Assembly (NCBI GenBank): GCA_046350295.1
Contig: JAXMAR010000007.1
Coordinates: forward strand, 142,632 to 206,631
Origin: JAXMAR01 sp046350295
GTDB taxonomy: Bacteria > Planctomycetota > Planctomycetia > Gemmatales > Gemmataceae
Direction of reading: 5' to 3'
Length of the DNA: 64,000 bases
A program made the translations under genes and the position numbers. Below, one piece after another: positions 52,680-63,149 of this stretch (the first letter of the stretch is position 1; the number at the start of each line of letters is the position of its first letter). Under the pieces are notes generated by a model that saw nothing but the letters and a program-made list of their open reading frames with translations, did no database searches and was not told the DNA's origin.

Positions 52680-52940
52680 TGAAGTCGCGATCTCCTCCAA
52701 CCCCGACACACGGCAACGCCGCCGCATCCGCATGCCCGTCTGCCGCAAACCCATTCGAAGAAAAACGCGATGTCCATGACATGTCTCCACAAGAGCGCGC
52801 AGAGGTGACGCGGACATCGAACGCGGCCTCGACGCCCAGGGAGGGAACCGTCCCATCTCCACCCTAACCCAAATCTCGCCAACGCCAATCCGGTAGCTCG
52901 GTTGTCGCCGTCCTCTGCGCGTTGTCGCGAAGCGGACCGT

Positions 52941-53199
52941 TCATGACGGCATCACGCCGTCGTCGTACCCTGGGCGCACCGGCCGCGGCGGATAGTGCGG
53001 CAAGCTGGCCGCCAGAACGCCGACCACGTGCTTGGCGAGGAAAGGCGATGCCGAAGACGACGCCGAGCGTGAAGAACCAGAAGGTCAGAATGAGCGTGAC
53101 CATCGTCACGATCATCTGCCAGAGGCGAAAACGGAAGCGGCGATTGAGCTCGGCGAGCCGGGCCGCATCCGACGGCGGCGGCGTGATCAGGTTCGACAT
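52941..53199 (-). CDS. Small membrane protein of unknown function, frameshifted
   Basis: The ATG at 53199 gives MSNLITPPPSDAARLAELNR, then RFRFRLWQMIVTMVTLILTF and WFFTLGVVFGIAF, a helix pair forming one long membrane segment. After a shift near 53040 the frame that continues with LAKHVVGVLAASLPHYPP and RPGYDDGVMPS ends at 52941. It is about 85 residues. No similarity to a named family was recognised. Confidence 0.5.
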
Positions 53200-53295
53200 G
53201 GCGATGACCCCGAAGCGGGGCGATTTCCTTCATTGTTGCGCTTCGCCGCGAAAGACAAGACGACCCATTGAAGTCAGGTGCAGCTCCTCGGGCGG

Positions 53296-54806
53296 TCACG
53301 GCCCGATCATGATGCCGACGAGGCGCGTCGGTCAGTTCGCCGCCCAGGCCGCTGTTGCCCAGGTCGTTCACGCGGAGGCGCCATCGGCGGTGAGCTCGGC
53401 GATAAAGACGTCGGCGCCGGTGTAGGAAGAGGGCGCCATTGCGCCTGCGCGCCATTCCCTGCTGAACGAGCAGTCTGACGCGCGATAATTCAGAATGTCC
53501 CCTTTTTTCACCCGTCGAATGCTGACGGTTTCATTGGCCAACTCCTTCGGCGCCGCGGAAACTGCGATAGCGTCATTTCCCAAAGTGTGGACGTGCAAAC
53601 TGGTGAGGATCTTCCCCGTCTCAAGATCCCAACATCCATTGTCATCTCTGTGCCGCCTAGAATGGTGGGCTCGCGGTCGGGTCCACATTTGAACGACCCA
53701 ACGTGTATCAGGGCGATGTTCTGTCTCTGAAAAAGGCCACGAGCCGGGGATCCAACAGGATCCCGACTGGTGCCGCCACCGTTCCTTTCCGTCGGTATCC
53801 CATCGAACAAGGCGACCTTCTCGACCTGCTACGTAACGGCTGCCGCCATCCGAGAGAGTGCACCTCCGCCGGCCAAAGATCGTCATCGCCAACGTGACGC
53901 AGTTCGCGGAACGCCACTACTTCCCAGATCGCGAGATATCTTTTGTCGTCCGCACGCTTCTCAAGCAACGCGCGTGTCGTCCGTCGGGGAGGCGGCCGCG
54001 GGCGCCCCATAGCCTTTACGCGGAGCATGATCGTACCAGCTTCCTGCTCGGTGGGCCCACAATCTCCGTCGGAAAACCTCGCAGGGCGCCCACCGGTTCA
54101 GCGTCCCAGAGAAAGATCCTTGCCGGCGACAGCTGCTAGCGCTCAAGAGACAATGCGACCGAATGAACTGAACTAAAGGTCTTAGCTGCATTCAGCTTTC
54201 CCGGCCTTGTCAAGGTCCTGCAGCTTCGAGGGCTCGCCGGGGTGGAACCGGCACGCGAGGCGAGCTGCTTCCGTCTGCACTTCATAGCCCCCTGACGACC
54301 CCTGTGGCGATCTTCCCGATCAGGTCGCCTGTCTTGATGTTCCAGATTCGCAATTCACCATCTCGTCCAACAGAGATCGCCCTGTCGCCTGAGAGGAAGT
54401 CGGTGAAAATTACCCCACCTTGGTGCCCCGGCAGGATTCGCACCTGCTTGCCCGATGGGATTTCCCAAAGGATAAGGCAGTCGGCAAACCATGTCCGCGG
54501 AGGATCCTTTGACGTACTGCCACCTCCGAAACCGACGAGTAAGTACCTTTTGTCCGGGGAAAAAGCGGCACACGTCCCAAAAACCGCCTGACTTGCTTCC
54601 GGCTTGCCTACCTCGCCACCTCTCCGACCTTCGAGGCCGTTATGACGCCCATCTTCGCGAACGACGACCGAGCCTTCGGCGCCAGCCAACGGCCGCGCCG
54701 CCTCAGGTTCCGCTGGCAACGCGGGCTTGCCCTCGCGTTCTTGACAACCGAGGCAACACAAAGCAAAGCGTGCGCCGAGCGCAAAGAGAAGAATTGTTCC
54801 TTTCAC
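53296..54806 (-). pseudogene. WD40-repeat lipoprotein, heavily frameshifted
   Basis: The ATG at 54806 opens a lipobox-type leader (LFALGARFALCCLGC). WD40-like blocks in several frames are AFSPDKRYLLVGFGG, CLILWEIPSGKQVRILPGHQ, SGDRAISVGRDGELRIWNIK, then YLAIWEVVAFRELRHVGDDD, and GREGRLVRWDTDGKERWRHQ with WDLETGKILTSLHVHTLGND. The tail reads YTGADVFIAELTADGASA and ends at 53296. At least six shifts or stops are required. If whole, it would be an outer-surface beta-propeller binding protein. Poor sequence or decay cannot be told apart. Confidence 0.6.
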
Positions 54807-55376
54807 TCTGAACCTCTTCCGAAAATGGGCCGCGGCTAGCCAAGACCTTTTTTCTCGTCACTCTCCCGGAGGGGAAGAAGGTTCCGGCGATTGTCTCGAT
54901 GCCACGAATCAAAAACGACAGGGCGAAAAGCATGGGCGAGGCTACGCGCCCGGCCCGCATGGAAATGTTCGGTGTTGCCGAGCCGCTGGGACGCTGCGAG
55001 ATTACACCTCCGTCAGCCGGATTGCCACGCACAAAAAACCGTTCCGACTCGCTCCCAGGCAACGCCCTCGCTCATGTTCTGCGGAGCCGCCGCCGGCGAA
55101 CGCGTCGCAATTATCTCTCCAGCTTGCCCGCAGCCGCCGCGATTTTCAACAACTGCTGCGCCGTGCGTGTCGGCGGCTGGCACATGGGTGGTGCGGGCGC
55201 TCCCGCGTCGAAGTCAGTTAAGGGCCTGTCTTACGCTTGCTGCGACAATACGAGTAGAAATGATCACGGGCATGTCGGCCACGCGCGCAGACCGACTGAC
55301 TTTGGGAAGAACAGCCCCCATGGGCTCATCGGCGCTGCAAGCCCCGGAGCGCCCGACCCGAAAATAAGGCAGCCGT
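54807..55376. other. Intergenic region without a supported gene
   Basis: 570 bases between the WD40 gene and a small membrane protein. Open frames are long because of GC bias, but none shows a start site with known family features. It may contain the divergent promoter for the WD40 gene (the T-run and TGTAATC around 55005-55030 on the minus strand look like a weak promoter). Confidence 0.4.
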
Positions 55377-55590
55377 TCATTTGCCGCCGCGATCCCGCGT
55401 CCCTGCGCTCAGCCCAACTGCCGCGTGCCTTTCGATCGCTTCGGCCACCTCGGTTTCAGGCTTCACGACCAGCATGTACAAGGCGAACAACGCGGACCGC
55501 GAGCAGCCGCCCGGCGAAGCCGAGGACCGACCACACGAATGCCACGTCCGGCTTCTCGGCAAGAGCTTCGATGTCGTAACGACGACCCAT
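55377..55590 (-). CDS. Small membrane protein, one frameshift
   Basis: The ATG at 55590 begins MGRRYDIEALAEKPDVAFVW then SVLGFAGRLLAVR. After a shift near 55500 the frame reads ALFALYMLVVKPETEVAEAI with ERHAAVGLSAGTRDRGG, stop at 55377. The two parts join to about 70 residues with one transmembrane helix flanked by charged ends. The protein resembles small single-pass proteins found beside other genes in planctomycetes, but no family could be named. Confidence 0.45.
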
Positions 55591-55636
55591 GATCGCATCC
55601 CCGTCGCTTGGAGTCGCAACAGTCCGCCGCCCCGCC

Positions 55637-57366
55637 TCACGCCTTGATTATGTCCCGCACCGTCATGCCGCTCGGATCATCGGCACGTGCCCTTGGTACG
55701 GCACGAGGAGGGTCGGAGCACGTAAGGCGCCTTGCTGGCCCCAGCATCTCCTCCAGGGCCGCGTCGAGGTCCTCTTTCTGCGGATGCCCGGCCGCTGCAG
55801 CCGAAGCCCTTGACGATGGGCGCGCCAGTTCGATGCGTCGCATCGGCTGGCGCCCAGGGCGTGGGCGTTCGACTCGTAGAAGCGGTCCTCCCACTGCACC
55901 ACCGGCGCCCGTAGTTGGTTGTTGCGGGAGCAGCACCTTCACCGGCAGCTTCGCGGTAGGCCGTCGCCAGCTCCTGGATGTTCATGAGGAAGGAGCCGTC
56001 GCCGTCGATGTCGATGCAGGCCTCGAGCGGGAAGGCCGCCTGGGCGCCGAGGGCCGCGGGTACGGAAGCCCATGGCGCCGAGGCCGCCCGAGGTGAACCA
56101 GGTCCGCGGCGAGTTGGCGCGCCAGTATTGCGCCGCCCACATCTGGTGCTGGCCGACGCCGGTCGTCACGATCGTGTCGTCGATCCGGCCGCGCGCCTTG
56201 ACGATCTGGAACAGCCGGTCGATGGCGCATTGCGGCACGATGGCGTCATCCCGGTCGCTGTAACGGAAGGGCTCGGCGGAGCGCCAGTCGTCGATCTGCC
56301 GCACCCAGTCCTTGAAGTGGCCCGGCCGCGGCACGAGGTTCGGGTCCTTGTCGATCATCTCGACCATCGTCTTCAAGGCCCCGGCCACGTCGCCGACCAC
56401 GGGCAGCGTCGCCGCCTTGACCTTGTTGATCTCGCTCGGGTCGATGTCGATGTGGACGATCTTGCCGTGCTTGGCGAACTCGGACACCTTGCCGGTCACG
56501 CGGTCGTCGAAGCGCACGCCGACGGCCAGGAGCAGGTCCGCCTCGTTGACGGCGTAGTTGGCGTAGATGGCGCCGTGCATGCCGAGCATGTGCAGCGACA
56601 GGAAATGCTCGCCGGGGAAGCCCCCCAGCCCGTGCACCGTCATCGACACCGGAATGCCGGTCTTCTCCGCGAACGCCTTGAGGAACGGCGCCGCCCCGGA
56701 CGAGATGATCCCGCCGCCCGCGTAGATGATCGGCTTGCGACTCTGGCGGATCAGGGCGAGGACCTTTTCCAGCTGTTCGCGGCTCGGCTGACTCGGCGGC
56801 CGGTAGCCGGGCAGGTTCATGGGCGGATCGTAGTCGGGGACGATGACGCGGTTCTGCACGTCCTTGGGTATGTCGATGATGACGGGGCCGGGCCGGCCGG
56901 TCGAGGCGATGTGGAACGCCTCCTTGACGACGCGGGGGATGTCCTCGGTCCGCTGCACCAGGTAATGGTGCTTGGTGATGGCTCGGCACACCTCGACGAT
57001 CGGCGTCTCCTGAAACGCGTCGGTGCCGATGACCTGCGTGCCGACCTGGCCGGTGATGGCGATGATCGGGACGGAGTCCATCTTGGCGTCGGCGAGGCAG
57101 GTGACGAAGTTGGTGGCGCCGGGGCCGGAGGTCGCCATGCAGACGCCGACCTTGCCGGTGGCGCGAGCGTAGCCCTCGGCCATGAAGCCGCCGCCTTGCT
57201 CGTGGCGCGGCAGGATGGTGCGGAGCTTGCTCCGAAAGCGGGTCAGCGCCTGGTGCAGCGGCATGGAAGCGCCGCCGGGATAGGCGAAGATGGTGTCGAC
57301 CCCGTGATCGATGAGACACTGAACGAGGATATCAGCTCCGGACATCGGCTTGGCGTGCTCCGCCAT
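55637..57366 (-). CDS. ilvB: Acetolactate synthase large subunit, frameshifted at the C-terminus
   Basis: Condenses two pyruvates, or pyruvate and 2-oxobutanoate, to acetohydroxy acids in branched-chain amino-acid synthesis, with ThDP, FAD and Mg2+. The start at 57366 reads MAEHAKPMSGADILVQCLID. Hallmarks are VDTIFAYPGGASMPLHQALT, the catalytic Glu in ILPRHEQGGGFMAEGYARAT, GVCMATSGPGATNFVTCLAD, PVIIDIPKDVQ, and GVRFDDRVTGKVSEFA. The ThDP motif is read in another frame (DIDGDGSFLMNIQELATAYR). Shifts occur near 56070, 55940 and 55800. The C-terminus MTVRDIIKA is family-typical. No regulatory subunit gene (ilvN) lies nearby. About 570 residues. Confidence 0.93.
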
Positions 57367-57620
57367 GGCAGGACCTCGAAAAACGCGGGGCGACAAGAAC
57401 TCCCATCTTACGAAATGCAGGGGGGGTGTTTCAATTGGAACAGGGGTGGAGTCGTGCTCGGGGGCCCGACCGGATGGTCGCGCGGAAAAGGCGCGCCCCG
57501 TCTTGGATGGCTGGGGCACGCCGGTTGATGAAATGGGGAACGTACAACGACACGCGCCAACCCGCTCGTTCCCGACCGACGAGCGCGTGGGGTATGTGCT
57601 ATGGGAGCGAACGCGGCAGT

Positions 57621-58061
57621 CTACTTCACCCGCTCGAGCACGACGAGGATCCGCGTCGAGTCGCCTCCCAGCACAAAGTCGTCCGGCCGCTTCTTGTCGG
57701 CGCCGGCGGAGACGCAGATGGTCAGCTTGTCCTTCTCCAGCTTGTAAATCCCGACCACGGTCCGGTCCGAATCGGACGTCGGCGTGAAATCCATGTGCGC
57801 CGGCTTCTTCGACGGATCGAGCTCCACCTTCAACGTCTCTTCCATGCCGGCGATCTTCACCACCACTTCCTTGCCGCTGAACGTCAGGCTCGGCTCCTTG
57901 CCTTTCTCGACCTTGTCGAACTTGCCTCCCTGGATTTCCTTGATGCGCCAGTCGCCGGACAGGGCTTCCAGGGCCTTGGTCTTCTCGTCCCCCGCGCGGG
58001 CGCGGGCGCCGAGCAGAAGCAGGAGCGCGATCGAGAGCGAGACGGCAACGACGGGTCGCAT
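57621..58061 (-). CDS. TIGR03067 domain secreted protein
   Basis: The ATG at 58061 begins a signal peptide (VVAVSLSIALLLLLGARARA). 146 residues. The mature protein starts DEKTKALEALSGDWRIKEIQ, a W-containing opening of the TIGR03067 family, and continues with LTFSGKEVVVKIAGMEETLK, VELDPSKKPAHMDFTPTSDS and GIYKLEKDKLTICVSAG. The family is a lipocalin-like beta barrel confined mainly to Gemmata and related planctomycetes. Its ligand is unknown. Confidence 0.88.
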   Translation of the reverse strand: MRPVVAVSLSIALLLLLGARARAGDEKTKALEALSGDWRIKEIQGGKFDKVEKGKEPSLTFSGKEVVVKIAGMEETLKVELDPSKKPAHMDFTPTSDSDRTVVGIYKLEKDKLTICVSAGADKKRPDDFVLGGDSTRILVVLERVK

Positions 58062-58255
58062 GGTTTGTTTCCTTCGGAACAGGGAAGTGGGTCGTCTCCA
58101 TTCTGGCGCCCTCCTGGCGGCCCGCAAGCGAAATCCGGCGCTTGCCTCGTTTGTCGCGATCTCGTTGACAATGTTTGTACCGGACGTTAGAACCAAGGGT
58201 GACATCTCGCTCGCAGGGTCCCCGCTGTCCTAGCACCATCCGGGAGGTTGCGACC

Positions 58256-61200
58256 ATGACTCCAGCAGCCCGGCGACAAACGGCATACAGCGCGCACTTT
58301 CCTCAAGGCCTCAGGCTTTTCCCTCGGCGGCTTGCTCGGCCTGGGCCTCGATCTACGGGCCGCCCAGGAAGAAGTCGCGCGCTTCAAGATCGCCGGCGTC
58401 AAGGAAATTGCCGAGCGTCTGCCCTATTGCGCAGTCGGCTGCGGCCGAACTCGTCGCGGTGCGCGACGGCAAGATCGTCAACATCGAAGGAACCCGAAAG
58501 CCCGATCAACCAGGGGACCCTCTGCCCCAAGGGAGCGGCCACCTATCAGCTCGCGGTCAATCCGAACCGCATCACCAAGGTCTGGTACCGCGCGCCGGGC
58601 GCCGCCGACTGGGACAAGACCAAGACGCTCGACTGGGCCATGGATCGCATCGCCCAGCTCACGAAAGAGACGCGCGATCGCACCTTCGTCGAGACTCGTT
58701 CCTACGAAGAACTGGGACTGCGCAATCCGGCCGCCGGGCCCGCCGGCACGGTCGGCAGCGCGGCTGGAGGGACGACCGTCCCGACCCCGCCGCTGCGCAA
58801 GAAGGTCAACCACACGCTCAAGATCGGCTCGCTCGGCGGCGCGACGATGGACAACGAATGGAACTACGTCCAGTGCAAGCTGATGCGGGCGCTCGGCGTC
58901 GTCTTCATCGAAAACCAGGCCCGGATATGACATAGCGCTCGGTGCCCGGTCTGGGCGCCCCTCCTTCGGCCATGAGCGCCGCCACCGCCTTCGCCGCCGA
59001 CGTGCAGCACTCCGACGCCATCCTCATCATGGGCTCCAACATGGCGGTGCCATCCCGTGGCGTTCCGCTGGGTGATGAAGGCCAAAGACGCGTCCGGCCA
59101 ACCCGGCCCGGCTCGGCCGCCGACCCGCGGCTTCCACCCCGCACCTCGGCGATAGCCGACATCTGCTGCCCGCTCCCGCATGGCGGTGACATCATCCTGC
59201 TCGCGCTCTCATCCGTTATTGCGTCGAGAAGCACGAGGCGATCCTGGCCAAGCCCGAGGGGCCGCGCGCGACGCGCGCCGAGAAGTTCTTCCCACGATTA
59301 TCTCGTCAACTACACGAACGCCGCCTCGCTCATCAACGCCGAGTACCGGGACGCGGAGGACCCCGACGACGAGGGGCGCACCGGCGTCTTCGCGGGCCTG
59401 CAACGCGCCGAGCGTCGCTACGACCCCGCCAAGTGGCGTTACGACGCCGCCCCGCGCGAAGGCCCCCCCGATTCGATGGGGGGCGGGCCGCATCCGGAGT
59501 CCTTCGCCGCGCGCGTCGGCTCTCTCGTCGGCCCGCCCGCGCGACAGGACCCGACGCTGCAAAACGAGCGTTGCGTCTTCCAGATCCTCAAGCGCCATTT
59601 CCGCCGCTACACGCCGCAAATGGTCGAGGAGGCCTGCGGCACTCCGCCCGCGACGTTCGCCAAGGTCGCCGAGGCCCTCTGGAACAATTCGGGCCCGGAC
59701 AAGTCCGCCGCGATCTGCTACGCCGTCGGCTGGACGCAGCACACCACCGGTGTCCAGATGATCCGCGCCGCCGGCGTCCTTCAACTCCTGCTCGGCAACA
59801 TCGGCCGCCCGGGCGGCGGCATCCTCGCCCTGCGCGGCCATGCCACCATCCAGGGCTCGACCGACATCGCCACGCTCTACAACATCCACCCCGGCTACCT
59901 CAACACGCCAAGCGCGCTGCGCAAGCACGAGACGCTGGGCGACTACATCTCGGCGGAGACGAGCGCCACCTCCTACTGGTCCAACTTCCCCAAGTTCATC
60001 GTCAGCCAGCTCAAGGCCTGGTTCGGCGACGCCGCGACGGCGCGCAACGACTATTGCTACGACTACCTGCCCAAGATCGTCGGCGATCACTCCCACATGC
60101 CGATGATGGTCGCCATGGCGAAGGGGGACATGGACGGCTTCTTCGCCATGGGGCAGAACCCGGCCGTCGGCGGCCAGAACGCCTCGCTCCAGCGCAAGGC
60201 CCTCGCCAAGCTGAAATGGCTGGTCGTCCGCGATCTCTACGAAACGGAGACCGCCAGCTTCTGGAAGGACTCGCCCGAGGTCCACAACGGCGAATTGAAG
60301 ACAAACGAGATCCAGACCGAGGTCTTCTTTCTGCCCGCCGCCGCCGTCGCCGAGATGGACGGCAGCTTCACCAACACGCAGCGCCTGGTCCAGTGGCACG
60401 AGAAGGCGGTCGACCCACCGGAGGACGCCCGCTCCGACATCTGGTTCACCTACGACCTCGGCAAACGCCTCAAACGGCTCTACGCCGCCAGCCGGCTCGA
60501 ACGGGACCGCCCCATCCAGGACATCACCTGGGACTACGACGACCCCGAGGCCAACCGCGAATGGCGCATCAAGGACGAGCCGTCCGCCGCCAAGGTCATG
60601 AAGGAGATCAACGGCTACGACTGCGCCACCAAGCGGCCGCTGAGCAGCTTCGCCCTGCTCAAGGACGACGGCACGACCGCCAGCGGCGCCTGGATCTACA
60701 CCGGCATCTACGTCGACGACATGGGCCGCGAGGTCAACAAGGCCGCCAACCGCACCGGCGACGACTGGGTCTCGCTCGGTTGGGGCTTCTCCTGGCCCGC
60801 CAACCGCCGCATCATGTACAACCGCTGCTCCGCCGATCCGGACGGCCGGCCCTGGCCCAAGGAAGAGCGCCTGGCGCGCGACCACGGCCGCCCGGCGGGG
60901 ACGGGCTATGTCTTCTGGAACGGCACGACCTGGGGCGGCGTCGACGTGCCCGATTTCGTCCTCAACAAGGCGCCCACCGCCGCGGCCAATCCGCGCGGCG
61001 TCGGCCTCGACTACCACGACGGCAAGTCCCCCTTCATCATGAAAGGGGACGGCAAGGGCTGGCTCTTCGTCCCTTCCGGCCTCGTGGACGGCCCGCTGCC
61101 CACGCACTACGAGCCTTATGAATCGCCGGTCCGCAACATCGTCTACACGCAGCAGTCGAGCCCCGTCGCTCTCCTCTACAACGTGCCCGGCAATCCGTAC

Positions 61201-61611
61201 GCGATCGTCGGCTCGCCGGATTATCCGCACGTGCTCTCGACCTACCGCCTCACCGAGCACCACCTCTCCGGAACGATGAGCCGCTGGCTCCCCTGGCTGG
61301 CGGAATTGCAGCCGGAGCTGTTTTGCGAGCTATCGCCCGAGCACGCCAAGGAGATCGGTGTCGAGAACACCGGCTGGGTCACGATCTCGACGCCGCGCGG
61401 CTCCATCCGCGCCAAGGCGTTGGTGACGCGCCGCATCCAGCCCTTCAAGCTGCGCGACAAGACGGTTCACCACGTCGGCCTCCCCTGGCACTGGGGCTAC
61501 AAGGGCGTGACGACCGGGGCGGTGGTCAACAACCTGTCGGCTCTGGTTGGGGATCCGAATGTGAACATCCACGAAGCGAAAGTGTTCGTTTGCAATGTGC
61601 GTAAGGGGTGA
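58256..61611 (+). CDS. fdnG: Formate dehydrogenase-N/O type alpha subunit, selenocysteine at UGA 58928, frameshifted N-terminal third
   Basis: A molybdopterin oxidoreductase that oxidises formate. Across shifts the N-terminus shows a Tat-type leader (ASGFSLGGLLGLGLDLRA) and a 4Fe-4S site (RLPYCAVGCG, with INQGTLCPKGAATYQL). At 58928-58930 the UGA occurs in ENQARI-U-H, exactly where E. coli FdnG has NQARV-U-H. A SECIS hairpin follows. From 59220 the frame is intact: WTQHTTGVQMIRAAGVLQLL, LLGNIGRPGGGILALRGHAT, DMDGFFAMGQNPAVGGQNAS, and YRLTEHHLSGTMSRWLPWLA. Length is about 1100 including the shifted part, as FdnG. Frameshifts lie near 58300, 58440, 58490, 58945 and 59050-59215. Heads an operon with fdnH-like, unknown and nrfD-like genes. 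Confidence 0.92.
58941..58959 (+). promoter_or_regulatory. Bacterial SECIS element of the formate dehydrogenase gene
   Basis: GGTGCCC-GGTCT-GGGCGCC: a 7-bp stem (one G-U pair) with loop GGUCU, 10 nt after the UGA. The E. coli fdhF SECIS has the same GGUCU loop and an 11-nt offset. It directs SelB-bound Sec-tRNA to the UGA. Confidence 0.88.
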
Positions 61612-61634
61612 GAGAAAAAGGGACACGGCGTGGC

Positions 61635-61818
61635 GGGTGGCATGCTTTTGCGGGTCCAGACAGGGATCGTTGAACAGTCGGTTAATACCGCAAAAGCATG
61701 CTTTACGGCGCCCTCCAACAGGGAGACGTCGATCGGCAGTACACGGCGCACAGCATGCTTTTGCGGTGTGAGCCGATGGTGCTCTTAGCCTGTCAGGACC
61801 CGCAAAAGCATGCCACCC
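61635..61818. repeat. Four-copy inverted-repeat element between fdh alpha and beta genes
   Basis: A 23-bp perfect inverted repeat at the ends (GGGTGGCATGCTTTTGCGGG at 61635-61654 with TCC; complement at 61796-61818) encloses an inner 14-bp inverted pair, CCGCAAAAGCATGC (61688-61701) and GCATGCTTTTGCGG (61753-61766). The shared core is GCATGCTTTTGCGG in +,-,+,- order. It looks like a palindromic mobile element or a nested hairpin. It splits the fdh operon after the alpha-subunit stop (61611). Confidence 0.8.
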
Positions 61819-61865
61819 GACGCAATGTCCCTTGGTTCGAAGAAATCCTTCCGCAAGGTGAGAAT

Positions 61866-62694
61866 ATGGCCGCCGTTGGCTTCTTCACCGACACAACCCT
61901 CTGCATCGGCTGCAAAGCCTGCCAGGTCGCGTGCCATCAGTGGAACGACTTGCCCGCCGGCGAGGGAGCGCGGCGGTCGCTGCCCGTGCTCTCCGGCATG
62001 AGCTATGACAACACGACCAGCTTCTCGGACGTGAACTGGCGCCACGTCAAATTCATCGAGAAGATCAGCGAGGACCGCTCCGAGCGGGCCTGGCTGATGA
62101 TGTCGGACGTGTGCAAGCACTGCGTCAACGCCCCCTGCCTGGAGGTATGCCCGACCGGCGCCATCCTCCGCACCGGCTTCGACACCGTCTTCATCAGCGA
62201 GCCCGCCTGCAACGGCTGCCGCGACTGCGTCACCGCCTGCCCCTTCGGCGTCATCCACATGCACGAGACGCGCGGCGTCGCCCAAAAATGCACCTTCTGC
62301 GTCGACCGCCTCGAGAAGGGTCTCTTCCCTGCTGCGCCCAGGCCTGCCCGACCAGCTCGATCCAATTCGACTTCGATGTCAACGAATTGAGACGCAAGGC
62401 GCGGCTGCGTGTGGAGCAATTGCATGCCCAGGGGTCACGGCCGCCCACCTCTATGGGGCCGATGACAAGGTGCTCGGCGGACTGAACTCCTTCTACCTGC
62501 TGCTCGACACGCCGGAAACCTACGGCCTGCCGTCGAACCCGAAAGTGCCGAGCCGCAGCGTGGTCCGCTCGTCGTTCTGGGCGATCTTCACGGCGATCAT
62601 GACGGGGCTCGGGATGCTGTTCGCGTTCCGGACGCGGACGAGGGGAAAAACCGCTCCAGGGAACCATGCCGAGCAACAAAGTGGGCACGCATGA
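61866..62694 (+). CDS. fdnH: Formate dehydrogenase beta (iron-sulfur) subunit, frameshifted C-terminus
   Basis: The ATG at 61866 gives MAAVGFFTDTTLCIGCKACQ. Four cysteine clusters for 4Fe-4S centres: CIGCKACQVACHQW, CKHCVNAPCLEVCPTG, CNGCRDCVTACPFGVI, CTFCVDRL with PACAQACP in the shifted frame. After shifts near 62330 and 62440 the end carries a membrane helix (SVVRSSFWAIFTAIMTGLGM), as in FdnH. It passes electrons from the alpha subunit to the membrane subunit. It lies 48 bases beyond the inverted-repeat element and overlaps the next gene by four bases. Confidence 0.9.
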
Positions 62695-63149
62695 AAAAGC
62701 CGAAGCAAGCGAGCGTCGCGAACACACCGGCCCACGCCGCCGCGCCTGGCTGGGACGTGGCGGTGACCCCGGCGCCCGGCGCCGGGGCGTGGTGCGTCGA
62801 GATCGAAGGCCCGCAGGCGTACCTGGTGTTCGAGACGCGCGACCTGGCCGTCCTGTCGAGCGCCCAGCGTTTCTTTCAATCCGGCGTGGACGGGACCTGG
62901 AAGAAGACGCGCGACGCCTTGCCCCCGGAAGGTTTGCACCTGGGCGCCTTCGGACATGCGGCGGTCGCGCTCATCTGGGACGACGAGGACTTCCCGCGCA
63001 GCTTCCTCATCATCGGCCCACGCGCCCGCTCGACGCTGCGGCTGACTTTCGAGGCGGACGACATTCGCATGCTCAGCGCAGCGCTGCAACAGGCCGTGAA
63101 TGATCTGAACAAAGGAAAAAGCCGCTCCGCGAAGGTGAAGAAACCATGA
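62691..63149 (+). CDS. Hypothetical protein in the formate dehydrogenase operon
   Basis: 152 residues. The ATG overlaps the fdnH-like stop (ATGA) and the TGA overlaps the nrfD-like ATG, so the gene is translationally coupled on both sides. The sequence GWDVAVTPAPGAGAWCVEIE, GPQAYLVFETRDLAVLSSAQ, DALPPEGLHLGAFGHAAVAL and IWDDEDFPRSFLIIGPRARS is a single compact domain with a basic, lysine-rich end. No known accessory protein (FdhE, FdhD) matches. It may be an assembly or regulatory factor special to this complex. Not recognised. Confidence 0.75.
   Translation: MKKPKQASVANTPAHAAAPGWDVAVTPAPGAGAWCVEIEGPQAYLVFETRDLAVLSSAQRFFQSGVDGTWKKTRDALPPEGLHLGAFGHAAVALIWDDEDFPRSFLIIGPRARSTLRLTFEADDIRMLSAALQQAVNDLNKGKSRSAKVKKP

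Noticed and set aside
54425..54455. tRNA T-arm-like sequence GCAGGTGCGAATCCTGC on the minus strand
   Set aside because: No acceptor, D or anticodon arms fit around it; it encodes QVRILP in the WD40 gene.
59209..61263. 684-codon open frame on the minus strand opposite the formate dehydrogenase gene
   Set aside because: Composition is Val/Asp/Arg/Gly rich without motifs; the plus strand encodes a well-matched FdnG.
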